A DNA stretch of 39,070 nucleotides, from positions 1 through 39,070 of the forward strand of contig JAHZMC010000084.1 in the NCBI GenBank assembly GCA_022599515.1, given 5' to 3'. This document shows positions 29,420-38,394 of this stretch, piece by piece. Positions within the stretch are counted from its first letter, which is position 1; every line of letters begins with the position of its first letter. The notes under the pieces are model-generated. The model was not told the origin of the DNA. It saw nothing but the letters and a program-made list of their open reading frames with translations, and searched no databases. The stretch is from Betaproteobacteria bacterium. GTDB taxonomy: Bacteria > Pseudomonadota > Gammaproteobacteria > Burkholderiales > Methylophilaceae. The translations under genes and the position numbers were made by a program.

Positions 29420-30334
29420 ATGATGATGAACATTTATAGACATATTCCTTCTAGTCAATCGGCAAGTTTACTAAACGCAATGCCGCGCGCATTAGCCATT
29501 GGTAATTTTGATGGTTTACATATAGGCCACCAAGCGTTGCTAGCTAAAACGGTGGTTATCGCTAAAGAGCAACAGTTAACGCCAGCTGTGATGACCTTTG
29601 AACCACATCCACGCGAGTTTTTTATGCCGCAAAATGCGCCTGCACGGCTTTCCTCGATGCGCGAAAAGCTAGAGTATTTTGAAGAAGCTGACATTGAAGA
29701 TGTTTTTGTCTTACGCTTTAATCAAACTTTTGCAGCAATTACCGCGCAAGACTTTATGCATCAAGTGCTAAAGACATCACTCAGTGCGACGACAATTTTA
29801 GTCGGTGGCGACTTTTGTTTTGGCGCAAAACGTCAGGGTACCGTAAAAGATTTAATGCAGTCTGGCTTTCAGCTGATTGATTTTCCAGTGGTCAAAGTCG
29901 AGCATGAGCGCGTTTCAAGCACCTTGGTACGTGATGCGCTTGCTGAAGGCGATTTTACCCAAGCTGAGCGCTTGCTCGGGCGACCTTATAGTATTAGTGG
30001 CAAGGTTGTTCACGGCGCTAAACGCGGACGACAATTGGGTTATCCAACCGCCAATGTGCATATGCGACACGAGCGACCTGCCTTTACAGGTGTTTATGCG
30101 GTAAAATTAGACGGGCGCGAAGGCGTGGCGAATTTAGGTGTGCGTCCAACCATTGCAGGCATTCCAAAATTAATGCTAGAAGTGTATGTGTTTGATTTTG
30201 ATGGTGATTTATATGATGAACATGTGCATGTGCAATTTTTCCATAAAATACGCGATGAAATGAAGTTTGATGGACTCGATGCACTAAAAGCCAGAATTGC
30301 CCAAGATGTTGTGATAGCAAAAGCATTTTTTTAA
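29420..30334 (+). CDS. ribF: Bifunctional riboflavin kinase / FMN adenylyltransferase
   Basis: A 304-residue enzyme that makes FMN and FAD. The N-terminal adenylyltransferase domain (about 1-180) has [16 protein letters not shown] and the KMSKS-like SSTLVRDAL. The C-terminal kinase domain (about 185-304) has [27 protein letters not shown] and VANLGVRPT. The start is one of three consecutive or near-consecutive ATGs, 13 bases after murJ. Together with ribH it covers both ends of the late flavin pathway. Confidence 0.95.
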   Translation: MMMNIYRHIPSSQSASLLNAMPRALAIGNFDGLHIGHQALLAKTVVIAKEQQLTPAVMTFEPHPREFFMPQNAPARLSSMREKLEYFEEADIEDVFVLRFNQTFAAITAQDFMHQVLKTSLSATTILVGGDFCFGAKRQGTVKDLMQSGFQLIDFPVVKVEHERVSSTLVRDALAEGDFTQAERLLGRPYSISGKVVHGAKRGRQLGYPTANVHMRHERPAFTGVYAVKLDGREGVANLGVRPTIAGIPKLMLEVYVFDFDGDLYDEHVHVQFFHKIRDEMKFDGLDALKARIAQDVVIAKAFF

Positions 30335-30337
30335 TAC

Positions 30338-30421
30338 CGTCATTCCGACGAAAGTCGGAATCTAGTGACTTGTATCCACTTTCAAAAAGACACTGGATTC
30401 CGTGTCATGCACGGAATGACG
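30338..30421. repeat. Nested inverted-repeat element, copy 1 (ribF-ileS)
   Basis: An 84-base element bounded by a perfect 10-base inverted repeat, CGTCATTCCG at 30338 and CGGAATGACG at 30412. Each end folds into its own hairpin. The left is ATTCCGAC-GAAA-GTCGGAAT (30342-30361, a GNRA tetraloop). The right is ATTCCGTG-TCATG-CACGGAAT (30397-30417). An inner pair TCTAGTG/CACTGGA can also join the halves, giving a cloverleaf. The pattern resembles dispersed intergenic repeats (GTCATTCC...GGAATC family) of many proteobacteria. A diverged copy lies after ileS. Confidence 0.8.
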
Positions 30422-30444
30422 AAGAGATTTACTTGAGATTTAAA

Positions 30445-33285
30445 ATGACTGAAGAAAATAAAGATTCAAAATATCCTTTAAACCTGCCAGAAACCAGCTT
30501 TCCGATGCGCGGTAATTTGGCACAGCGTGAGCCTGCGTGGTTAGCCGATTGGCAAGATAAAAAGCTCTATCAAAAAATTAGAGCGGCGCGTAAAGGGGCG
30601 AAGAAGTTTATTCTGCATGACGGACCACCGTATGCGAATGGTGATATTCATATTGGTCATGCGGTTAATAAAATCTTAAAAGATGTGATTGTTAAATCTA
30701 AAACCATGAGTGGTTTTGATGCGCCTTATGTACCAGGTTGGGATTGTCACGGCTTGCCAATTGAGCTGGTCGTAGAAAAAAATCACGGTAAAAATATTGA
30801 TCCAGCTAAATTCCGTGAGCTTTGTCGTGAATATGCCACTGAGCAAGTAGAAAAACAAAAGACAGATTTTATCCGTTTAGGCGTGTTGGGCGATTGGGAT
30901 AATCCTTACTTAACCATGGATTTTAAAACCGAAGCCGACATCATGCGCGCGCTCGGTGATATTAATAAAAATGGTTATTTATATCAAGGCTCTAAACCTG
31001 TGCATTGGTGTACGGATTGTGGCTCTGCTTTGGCTGAGGCTGAAGTTGAATATGAAGATGTCAACTCCCCTGCGATTGATGTAGGTTTTAAAGTTGTTGA
31101 TAACGCTGTGTTAAGTAAAGCATTTGGTGTTGAGGTGATAGGTGATACTTTAGCCGTTATTTGGACGACAACGCCATGGACTTTGCCAGCTAATCAGGCA
31201 GTCAGTGTGCACGCAGAGCTAGATTATGATTTGATTCAAACCAATAAAGGTTTATTGATATTAGCGCATGATTTGGTTGTGGCTACGTTAGCGCGTTATG
31301 AAGCAGAAGAGTCACGTTTATTAGCCACTTGCAAAGGCGCTGATTTAAACGGCTTATTATTACAACATCCGTTTGATGATAGACAGGTGCCTGTTATTTG
31401 TGGCGACCATGTGACGACTGAAGCGGGTACTGGTTTGGTGCATACCGCTGCTGCGCATGGTAATGATGACTGGTTAGTGATGCGTGCTAACTTTCCAAAT
31501 GAAAAGCCGCGTGTATTGATGGGCGGTGATGGCCGCTTTTTTGAAAGTGATTTAGTGCCATTTGCCGCGATTCGTGGTTTGGATCGTAAAGAAGCCAACA
31601 AAGTGATATTGGCCGAGATGACAGAAAGCGGCGCTTTAATTGCAAGTGCGCGTTTAAACCATAGCTTCCCACATTGCTGGCGTCATAAAACGCCGTTGAT
31701 GCAATTGGCGACTCACCAATGGTTTGTTGGGATGAATGCGACGGATTCAGCAGGAGTAAGCTTAAGAGCGCATGCGAATAAAGCAGTTGATGAAACGCAG
31801 TTCTTTCCTGATTGGGGCAGGGCGCGGTTAGAAGGCATGATTAAAACCCGTCCTGATTGGTGTGTATCACGTCAGCGTAACTGGGGCGTGCCGATGCCTT
31901 TATTTGTGCATAAAGAAACAGGTGAGTTGCATCCTAAAACAGCTGAATTATTGGAAGAAGCGTGTCTATTAGTTGAACAAACCGGCGTTGAAGCTTGGTT
32001 TAGTTTAGATGTCGATGCTTTTTTAGCAAAGCATGCTCCTGATAATGCCGAACAATATAAAAAAGTAACCGATACCTTAGATGTTTGGTTTGATTCAGGC
32101 ACAACGCATGCGTCAGTATTAAAGCGTCGTGAGGATTTAAACTTCCCAGCTGATTTGTATTTAGAAGGTTCAGACCAACATCGTGGTTGGTTCCAATCTA
32201 GTTTATTAACAGGTTGTGCCATTGATGGTCGCGCACCGTATAACGCGTTGTTGACGCATGGCTTTGTAGTGGATGGCAAAGGCTACAAAATGAGTAAATC
32301 CAAAGGCAATGTGGTTGCGCCACAAAAAGTGATGGATAGTTATGGCGCTGATATTTTGCGGTTATGGGTGGCGAGTACCGATTACTCGGGTGAGCTTACC
32401 ATTTCCGATGAGATTCTAAAGCGTGTTTCAGACAGCTATCGCAAGATTCGTAATACTTTGCGCTTTTTATTAGCAAACGTTGAAGATTTTGATGCGGCGA
32501 CGCAATCCGTGCCTTATGAAAATCTACTCGAAATTGACCGTTATGCATTAGGCATGTTGAGCGATTTATCGCAGACGTGTAAAGCGGCTTATGACAGCTA
32601 TGAATTACATCGTGTGGGACAAGCTTTGCAACATTTTTGTGCGGAAGATTTAGGTGCGTTTTATTTAGATATTCTAAAAGACCGCATGTACACCAATGCG
32701 GAAGATTCGCATGATCGTCGTGCGGCACAAACGGTATTGCTGAAAATTACGCAAGTGTTGGCAGGATTGATGGCGCCAGTGCTGAGTTACACCGCAGAAG
32801 AAATTTGGCAAACGCTGTATCCCGAAACAACAGATTTTGTCATGTTGCATGATTGGTCAAATGCCGATGATGTGATTAGTCCAATCGCTCATGCCGAGTA
32901 TATAAAATCGCTAAAAGCAAAGTGGGAAACGATACGCGCTATTCGTGCAGAGGCCGCAAAAGAGATTGAGCTTGTGCGCGGTACAGGGCAAGTTGGTTCT
33001 TCGCTACAGTCAGAGTTAGCTTTTCACGTGGCCGATGATATGTTTGATGCGCTCAATAGCTTAGGTGATGACTTACGGTTTGTAATGATTACTTCCGACG
33101 CAAAAGTGTATAAAGTGGTGAGTGAAACAGAACAAAAAATCAGTGTATTACCTAGTCAACATACAAAATGTGCCCGTTGTTGGCATTATCGTGCTGATGT
33201 TGGTGCGAGTGCTGAACATCCAACGATTTGTAGTCGTTGTGAGACCAATTTGTTTGGCAAAGGTGAAGTGCGGAAATATGCTTAA
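30445..33285 (+). CDS. ileS: Isoleucyl-tRNA synthetase
   Basis: A 946-residue class Ia synthetase. HIGH is at residues 69-72 ([15 protein letters not shown]), KMSKS at 615-619, the CP1 editing domain lies between them ([16 protein letters not shown]), and the C-terminal zinc finger is CARCWHY...CSRCETN. The ATG at 30445 matches the expected bacterial N-terminus ([22 protein letters not shown]). An in-frame extension to 30370 would be translated from the repeat element and is not credible. It is flanked on both sides by copies of the repeat. Confidence 0.96.
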   Translation: MTEENKDSKYPLNLPETSFPMRGNLAQREPAWLADWQDKKLYQKIRAARKGAKKFILHDGPPYANGDIHIGHAVNKILKDVIVKSKTMSGFDAPYVPGWDCHGLPIELVVEKNHGKNIDPAKFRELCREYATEQVEKQKTDFIRLGVLGDWDNPYLTMDFKTEADIMRALGDINKNGYLYQGSKPVHWCTDCGSALAEAEVEYEDVNSPAIDVGFKVVDNAVLSKAFGVEVIGDTLAVIWTTTPWTLPANQAVSVHAELDYDLIQTNKGLLILAHDLVVATLARYEAEESRLLATCKGADLNGLLLQHPFDDRQVPVICGDHVTTEAGTGLVHTAAAHGNDDWLVMRANFPNEKPRVLMGGDGRFFESDLVPFAAIRGLDRKEANKVILAEMTESGALIASARLNHSFPHCWRHKTPLMQLATHQWFVGMNATDSAGVSLRAHANKAVDETQFFPDWGRARLEGMIKTRPDWCVSRQRNWGVPMPLFVHKETGELHPKTAELLEEACLLVEQTGVEAWFSLDVDAFLAKHAPDNAEQYKKVTDTLDVWFDSGTTHASVLKRREDLNFPADLYLEGSDQHRGWFQSSLLTGCAIDGRAPYNALLTHGFVVDGKGYKMSKSKGNVVAPQKVMDSYGADILRLWVASTDYSGELTISDEILKRVSDSYRKIRNTLRFLLANVEDFDAATQSVPYENLLEIDRYALGMLSDLSQTCKAAYDSYELHRVGQALQHFCAEDLGAFYLDILKDRMYTNAEDSHDRRAAQTVLLKITQVLAGLMAPVLSYTAEEIWQTLYPETTDFVMLHDWSNADDVISPIAHAEYIKSLKAKWETIRAIRAEAAKEIELVRGTGQVGSSLQSELAFHVADDMFDALNSLGDDLRFVMITSDAKVYKVVSETEQKISVLPSQHTKCARCWHYRADVGASAEHPTICSRCETNLFGKGEVRKYA

Positions 33286-33293
33286 TTATTGTA

Positions 33294-33370
33294 GTCATAC
33301 CGACGCAGGTCGGTATCCAGCGTCGTTCAGCATTAAAAGCCACTGGATGCCGTTTTTTAACGGCGTGACG
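33294..33370. repeat. Nested inverted-repeat element, copy 2 (ileS-lspA)
   Basis: A diverged copy of the element before ileS, in the same orientation and of similar length. The left hairpin is ATACCGAC-GCAG-GTCGGTAT (33297-33316). The right is GCCGTT-TTTT-AACGGC (33349-33364). It shares the blocks GTCATnCCGAC, CACTGGATnCCG and a terminal TGACG. Paired compensating changes (T-A for A-T in the left stem) show that the stems are conserved. It ends nine bases before the lspA ATG. Confidence 0.78.
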
Positions 33371-33378
33371 GGGACTAT

Positions 33379-33846
33379 ATGAAAGCAAGCTTTAAGTGGT
33401 TTTTACTCAGCGCCATCATCATTGCGCTCGACCTCTACACCAAACATCTTGTGCAGCAAGCCTTTGAATATGCAGATAGGTTAACCATTACCAGCTATTT
33501 TGATTTGGTGCGCTATCATAATGAAGGTGCTGCTTTTAGCTTTTTGGCAGGTGCAGGCGGTTGGCAAAAATGGTTTTTTACTGTGATAGCGGCAATCGCC
33601 AGTATTTTTATTGTGTATTTGCTTAAGAAACATCACACAGAAAAATTATTCAGCTTAGGGCTGGCCTTGGTATTAGGCGGTGCGTTAGGCAATTTGTATG
33701 ACCGTGTTACGCTAGGTTATGTGGTAGATTTTCTTTCTTTTCATATCAATGACCTTTATTGGCCTGCTTTTAATGTCGCTGATAGTGCAATTAGCGTTGG
33801 CGTCGGAATCTTATTGCTGGACAGTTTTAAACCTAAAAAAGGATAG
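33379..33846 (+). CDS. lspA: Lipoprotein signal peptidase II
   Basis: A 155-residue membrane aspartic protease that removes the signal peptide of prolipoproteins after lipidation, needed by the lipoproteins in this window. It has four predicted helices. Catalytic Asp residues lie in YVVDFLSFHINDLYWPAFNVADSAI, one in VVDF and one in NVADS; YHNEGAAFSFL is also conserved. The ribosome site GGGGAC begins at the edge of the preceding repeat. It is followed by a molybdoenzyme gene ten bases away. Confidence 0.95.
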   Translation: MKASFKWFLLSAIIIALDLYTKHLVQQAFEYADRLTITSYFDLVRYHNEGAAFSFLAGAGGWQKWFFTVIAAIASIFIVYLLKKHHTEKLFSLGLALVLGGALGNLYDRVTLGYVVDFLSFHINDLYWPAFNVADSAISVGVGILLLDSFKPKKG

Positions 33847-33856
33847 TGCAGCGCCA

Positions 33857-34504
33857 ATGCCAGATTGGAAAAAACTAATAGCGGGAAAAATTGCGATTGC
33901 CAAAAAAGGTAATATTAAAAGCAAAGCGACCAGCAATGAACGGATTCCTGCCGGTCAAACCCAAGTGACTAATTTCCCCGTGTTAGATTTAGGGGTTAAG
34001 CCAGATGTTTCTACTGATGATTGGCAACTGAGAATATTTGGCTTGGTAGAAAAAGAGTTGACGCTAGATTGGACAGCTTTTCAGGCGCTTAATCATGTCA
34101 CAGATGTCTCTGATTTTCATTGTGTCACTCGATGGAGTCAACTCGATATGGATTGGCAAGGCGTGAGCGTACAAGACATATTAGCGTTAGCAGCGCCATT
34201 AGAAACGGCAAAATTTGTGACCATGCACGGTTATGATGGCTACACCACGAATTTGCCTTTAGAAGCGCTCTTAGATGACGATGTATTAATTGCGCATAGC
34301 GTGTTAGGTAAGCCGCTAAGCAAAGAGCACGGTGGCCCCGTCAGAATGGTCGTGCCAAGACGTTATGCTTGGAAAGGCGCTAAGTGGCTCAAAGCCATTG
34401 AGTTGCATCGTTATGATAGACGTGGCTTCTGGGAAGTGCGCGGCTATCATAACGATGCCTTTCCATTTGAGGAGCAACGCTTTTCAGAAGATGATGATAT
34501 CTAA
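33857..34504 (+). CDS. Sulfite-oxidase-fold molybdopterin-dependent oxidoreductase
   Basis: A 215-residue cytosolic protein of the sulfite oxidase molybdopterin-binding family (PF00174 type). C89 in SDFHCVTRWSQLDMDWQGV is the molybdenum thiolate ligand. MHGYDGYTTNLPLEALLDDD, LSKEHGGPVRMVVPRRYAWKGAKWL and GFWEVRGYHNDA are further family blocks. There is no Tat signal, membrane helix or haem domain, so it is a stand-alone soluble member whose substrate is unknown. I start it at the ATG at 33857, because a longer in-frame version overlaps the lspA end in another frame. An AAAGGA at the lspA tail may be its ribosome site. Confidence 0.85.
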   Translation: MPDWKKLIAGKIAIAKKGNIKSKATSNERIPAGQTQVTNFPVLDLGVKPDVSTDDWQLRIFGLVEKELTLDWTAFQALNHVTDVSDFHCVTRWSQLDMDWQGVSVQDILALAAPLETAKFVTMHGYDGYTTNLPLEALLDDDVLIAHSVLGKPLSKEHGGPVRMVVPRRYAWKGAKWLKAIELHRYDRRGFWEVRGYHNDAFPFEEQRFSEDDDI

Positions 34505-34532
34505 TTTTATGCAATTCTTGCTGCATTAAACG

Positions 34533-35480
34533 CTAATGCTTGTTCTCCATTAATTTTGTCGTCACTGTATAAATGCCAACAGTAAGTCCGCCAGCAACAA
34601 TGCCTACAATTGCATCAAATAGGATTGGAGCTATGAAGGTTAAGAATCCACCAATCGCGCTTACATTTTGCATAAGCTGCGCAAGATGTTCAGCAAAGTA
34701 ATGTAACACTGGAATGCCATGGCCAATAATACTGCCGCCAACTAAGAACATAGCCGCTGTGCCAACAATGGTGAGCGTGCGCATTAAATAAGGGGCAGAA
34801 TCTAGCAGTAAGCGGCCAAATCTGCGCTGTAGTTGCCGAAAAATACCTTGTCCTTTTTTAAGCATTAAATGCAGACCTGCATCATCCAGTTTTACAATTC
34901 CCGCCACTAGTCCATAAACAATAAAAGTGACGCCAAGCGCGATAAGCGAAACCACAAAAACTTGCATCATAAAAGTTGAGGCGGTGACTGTGCCTAAAGC
35001 AATCACGATGATTTCAGCAGATAAGATAAAATCAGTACGAATAGCACCTTTAATCTTATCTTTTTCTAATGCGACCAAGTCGACATTTTTATCTTTAAAT
35101 GCTTGTTTTAGTTCAGCTTTGTGTGTATCTTCGGCTTGTTCGTTATGCAAAAACTTGTGCGCAACCTTTTCAAACCCTTCAAAACACAAAAAGAGACCGC
35201 CTATCATGAGTAGTGGGGTAATGAGCCAAGGAATAAAATAACTGATAGCAAGTGCTGCTGGCACTAAAGTCAGTTTATTAATGAATGAGCCTTTTGCCAC
35301 CGCCCATACAACAGGCAACTCGCGTTTAGCATCTACGCCAGAAACCTGCTCAGCATTGAGCGCTAAATCATCACCTAAAACACCTGCGGTTTTTTTGGCT
35401 GCTACTTTCGCTAAGACAGAAACATCATCCAAGATAGTAACAATATCGTCTAGCAATGCTAATAAACTACCTGCAGCCAT
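34533..35480 (-). CDS. YedI/DUF808-family inner membrane protein
   Basis: A 315-residue membrane protein. The N-terminus MAAGSLLALLDDIVTILDDVSVL with AAKKTAGVLGDDLALNA, and the later ELPVVWAVAKGSF, are typical of the DUF808 (YedI) family. A charged cytosolic stretch (about 105-145) is followed by several helices (TDFILSAEIIVIALG, GGSIIGHGIPVLHYFAEHLA). Its function is unknown. It is transcribed alone, convergent with the molybdoenzyme and divergent from the first DUF2946 gene. Confidence 0.88.
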   Translation of the reverse strand: MAAGSLLALLDDIVTILDDVSVLAKVAAKKTAGVLGDDLALNAEQVSGVDAKRELPVVWAVAKGSFINKLTLVPAALAISYFIPWLITPLLMIGGLFLCFEGFEKVAHKFLHNEQAEDTHKAELKQAFKDKNVDLVALEKDKIKGAIRTDFILSAEIIVIALGTVTASTFMMQVFVVSLIALGVTFIVYGLVAGIVKLDDAGLHLMLKKGQGIFRQLQRRFGRLLLDSAPYLMRTLTIVGTAAMFLVGGSIIGHGIPVLHYFAEHLAQLMQNVSAIGGFLTFIAPILFDAIVGIVAGGLTVGIYTVTTKLMENKH

Positions 35481-35502
35481 AAAAAAACCTTTTATTAAAA
35501 TA

Positions 35503-35532
35503 TTGAGTAATTTTAACGAAAAATGATAAAAT
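35503..35532 (+). promoter_or_regulatory. Candidate promoter directly before the first DUF2946 gene
   Basis: TTGAGT (35503-35508) and TAAAAT (35527-35532) are 18 bases apart, and the ATG at 35539 starts only six bases after the -10 box. If used, the transcript would have almost no 5' leader. No convincing ribosome site lies between them. Confidence 0.35.
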
Positions 35533-35538
35533 CTGCGG

Positions 35539-35964
35539 ATGTTGTCGAGAAAATTATTTGGCTGGGTGCATAAAGTCGCATTATTTGCGATTGTTTTTGC
35601 ATCGTTCGCGCCCAGCGTTTCTCATGCAGTAACAAGTCAACAGCAAGGCTTTATGCAAGCAATTTGTGGTGTGGGTGGGCAAAAGCTATATATTCAAGTG
35701 GTCACCACGCAAGGTCAGCAACTACAAGTTAGCCTAGGCACTAAGCCTGGTTCGCAGCCAGCTTCTATTAACTTGCATATGCAGTATTGCCCATTCTGCC
35801 ATGCGGGCGTGACCGATGTTGTTATTCCTAATCGTAACCCTGCGTTTGCGCTATTTTTAGCGCAACAAGAAACTGAGCAGGCGTTTAACTATCAAGCGCC
35901 TGTTGTTCCAAACGTTGTTCACTTAGCGCATCTCACGCGCGGTCCTCCCGTTACTTCCATTTAG
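35539..35964 (+). CDS. Secreted DUF2946-family protein, copy 1
   Basis: A 141-residue exported protein of the DUF2946 type. Its signal peptide (VALFAIVFASFAPSVSHA, cleavage near residue 30) is nearly identical to that of the second copy at 38395. The mature part has C43 (AICGVGGQ), a VVTTQGQQL strand, then H80-M81, C84, C87 and H88 (HMQYCPFCH), a plausible soft-metal site. The C-terminus is Pro/His/Val-rich. DUF2946 genes are often found beside TonB-dependent copper receptors; here the receptor follows 129 bases later. A periplasmic copper-binding role is inference. Confidence 0.78.
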   Translation: MLSRKLFGWVHKVALFAIVFASFAPSVSHAVTSQQQGFMQAICGVGGQKLYIQVVTTQGQQLQVSLGTKPGSQPASINLHMQYCPFCHAGVTDVVIPNRNPAFALFLAQQETEQAFNYQAPVVPNVVHLAHLTRGPPVTSI

Positions 35965-36093
35965 TTTTTTACCATTTGCAAGCCGCTGATGCTTGTTATG
36001 ACTTGTTGAGTTGTTAAGTCGTTTGACTTGGAACGTCACAATCATAACGTTGCGACTTGCTAATTACTAAATATTGTTTTGTGGAGTAATGTT
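35965..36093 (+). promoter_or_regulatory. Leader region of the copper-receptor gene
   Basis: This 129-base spacer contains three GACTTG hexamers (36000, 36025 and 36054) and a small palindrome AAGTC-GTTT-GACTT (36016-36029). These are possible regulator sites. No CueR/MerR-type spaced promoter is evident. GGAG lies seven bases before the GTG start. Confidence 0.3.
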
Positions 36094-38289
36094 GTGAGAT
36101 TAAAAAAAATACAGGCCGTATTATGGATTGAAGTTGCACTGATTTGTGGTGCTTGGGCGCCAACTGCGGCTTTAGCTGAACATTTAGATTTGGACGAGAT
36201 TGATGTTGTTTCAGAAGCAATACCAGCACTTGATAAAAATAATCCTAGTATAGCTGGTGATACTGCTAGATTATTGAGTGAAAAAGCGGGTGTGAGTTTT
36301 TATCGAGCAGGTGGCGTATCTAGTTTGCCAGTTCTGCGTGGCTTGGCGGATGATAGAGTGAATGTGCAAGTTGATGGCATGCAGCTGATTTCAAGTTGTG
36401 CGAATCATATGAATCCACCACTTTCTTATATTTCACCTGCTAATGTAGGCAGTCTTGATATTTATCAGGGGATTTCACCTGTTAGCTTAGGCGGAGATAG
36501 TATTGCAGGTGTGATACAAGTTAACTCTGAAGTCCCAGAGTTTGCAGCATCTAAGGATAAGTTATTAACACGTGCTTCATTGAATACTTTTTACAAAAGT
36601 AATAACAATGCAAGAGGTGTCAATGCGTCTGCAAGCGTGGCGAATGAAGAAGTTTATGTGCGTTATACGGGCTCAACCGTTGAAGCGAATAACTACCATG
36701 CAGGCGGTAACTTTAAACCAGCTGGTCAAGCTGCAGTCGGCAAAGGGTGGTTGGATGGTGACGAAGTTGGCTCAAGTTATTACCGTGCAATTAATCATGC
36801 GTTAGCATTTGGCGTGCTCCGAAATAATCATTTGTTTGAATTTAAGTTGGGCTTGCAAAATATTCCTGAACAAGGTTTTGCCAACCAGCGCATGGATATG
36901 ACAGGCAACCGTGCAGAGCAATATAATTTAAAATATAAAGGTGACTATGATTGGGGTAAGTTAGAAGCGCAAGCCTATCATGAGCGGGTTCGTCATGCGA
37001 TGCAGTTTGGCGAAGATAAGCAGTTTTTTTATGGAAATGCACCTGGTATGCCAATGGATACAGAAGGTAAAACCACTGGTTTGAAACTAAAAGCCAGTAT
37101 GGATATTTCTGAACGTGATTTATTACGAGTGGGTGCAGAATATCAGCGTTACCGTTTGGATGACTATTGGAATCCATCAGGAACAGGCATGATGATGTCG
37201 CCTAATACATTTCAAAATATTAATAACGGACAGCGCGATCGTTATGATGTGTTTGCAGAGTTAGAATCACAGTGGAATCAGCAATGGCTAACGCAAGTTG
37301 GCTTGCGTAGTAGCACGGTCAAAATGGATGCAGGCAATGTGCAGGGTTATAACAATGGCTTAGTTGGTATGGCTGGTTATGGTGCAGCCGCTAATGCATT
37401 TAATGCGGCTGATAAAAGCGAAACTGACCACAATATTGATACAACATTGCTCGCTCGGTATACGCCGAGCAGTCACCAAAGTTATGAATTAGGCTATGCC
37501 ATGAAAACACGTTCCTCCAATGTTTATGAGCGATTTGCTTGGTCTAACACCAATACCATGGTGATGAATATGAATAACTGGGTTGGTGATGGCAATGGGT
37601 ATGTCGGCAATTTAAACTTGGATCCAGAAAAAGCGCATACCGTGAGCATGACTGCAAAGTGGAATGATACAGCGAATCAGGATTGGCAAATCAAAGCGGC
37701 GCCTTATTTTACCTATGTAAACGATTATATTGATGCAGTAGCTTGTGCCGAAGTAGGTAAGACTTGTATGGCAAGAATGGATGGTTTTTCAAACCTAAGT
37801 TTAGATAACCAGTCTGCACGATTATATGGGCTTGATTTAACGGCTAAAAAGGTATTGTCAGAAGGGCACGCGCTAGGTCATTTTACTGCTACAGGTTTGT
37901 TAAGTTATGTTCGCGGTGAAAATACAAAAACCAATGATGATTTGTATAACATCATGCCACTGAACGCCAAACTTGGTTTGCAACATAAACTAGGCGCTTG
38001 GAACAATCATTTAGAAGTGCAAATGGTAGCGGCAAAAAATCGCGTACAAGCCGTTCGGAATGAGCTGGAAACAGGCGGTTATAGCTTGGTGAATTTCTAC
38101 ACGAGCTATGATTGGAAGCAAGCCCGTTTCGATTTGGGATTGGAGAATATTTTTGATAGAAAATATGCCGATCCATTGGGAGGTGCATATCTAGGCCAAG
38201 GGGCAACCATGGGCACTGGCGTTACACACGGTACGCAAGTGCCTGGTATGGGTCGCTCTGTTAATGTTGGCTTGACACTGTTTTACTAA
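36094..38289 (+). CDS. TonB-dependent copper receptor (OprC/NosA type)
   Basis: A 731-residue outer membrane receptor. Numbering starts from the GTG at 36094, chosen because GGAG is seven bases upstream. A signal peptide of about 28 residues precedes EHLDLDEIDVVSE, a TonB-box-like segment. The plug domain has VLRGLADDRVNVQVDGMQ, and the 22-strand barrel ends in Phe-Tyr (LTLFY). SSCANHMNPPLSYI holds C102 and M106 (CxxxM) and RHAMQF holds H301 and M303 (HxM). These are the two motifs that bind copper in Pseudomonas OprC. A second Cys pair (ACAEVGKTC, about 545) may be an extracellular disulfide. Two secreted DUF2946 paralogues flank it. Confidence 0.88.
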   Translation: MRLKKIQAVLWIEVALICGAWAPTAALAEHLDLDEIDVVSEAIPALDKNNPSIAGDTARLLSEKAGVSFYRAGGVSSLPVLRGLADDRVNVQVDGMQLISSCANHMNPPLSYISPANVGSLDIYQGISPVSLGGDSIAGVIQVNSEVPEFAASKDKLLTRASLNTFYKSNNNARGVNASASVANEEVYVRYTGSTVEANNYHAGGNFKPAGQAAVGKGWLDGDEVGSSYYRAINHALAFGVLRNNHLFEFKLGLQNIPEQGFANQRMDMTGNRAEQYNLKYKGDYDWGKLEAQAYHERVRHAMQFGEDKQFFYGNAPGMPMDTEGKTTGLKLKASMDISERDLLRVGAEYQRYRLDDYWNPSGTGMMMSPNTFQNINNGQRDRYDVFAELESQWNQQWLTQVGLRSSTVKMDAGNVQGYNNGLVGMAGYGAAANAFNAADKSETDHNIDTTLLARYTPSSHQSYELGYAMKTRSSNVYERFAWSNTNTMVMNMNNWVGDGNGYVGNLNLDPEKAHTVSMTAKWNDTANQDWQIKAAPYFTYVNDYIDAVACAEVGKTCMARMDGFSNLSLDNQSARLYGLDLTAKKVLSEGHALGHFTATGLLSYVRGENTKTNDDLYNIMPLNAKLGLQHKLGAWNNHLEVQMVAAKNRVQAVRNELETGGYSLVNFYTSYDWKQARFDLGLENIFDRKYADPLGGAYLGQGATMGTGVTHGTQVPGMGRSVNVGLTLFY

Positions 38290-38394
38290 GCAATGCTTAA
38301 AGACTGTGCTTTAAGTGGTTTGTTGTATATAATTCAACAACTTAGGGTGCAGTTCTAGCGATATTTTGGCTGTAACAACGGAAATAATGACAAC
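38290..38394 (+). promoter_or_regulatory. Spacer before the second DUF2946 gene: hairpins and -10 box
   Basis: CTTAAAG-actgtg-CTTTAAG (38296-38315) may be a weak terminator of the receptor gene. A second inverted repeat TTGTTG/CAACAA (38320-38340) encloses a perfect TATAAT (38328-38333), a likely -10 box for the following gene. I see no good -35. Confidence 0.35.

Noticed and set aside
30370-30444. In-frame 25-codon extension of ileS
   Set aside because: It is translated from the intergenic repeat and does not match the IleS N-terminus; the ATG at 30445 gives normal length.
33749-33856. In-frame extension of the molybdoenzyme into lspA
   Set aside because: These codons are lspA read in another frame. 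The hydrophobic start mimics a signal peptide but overlaps the essential lspA 3' end.
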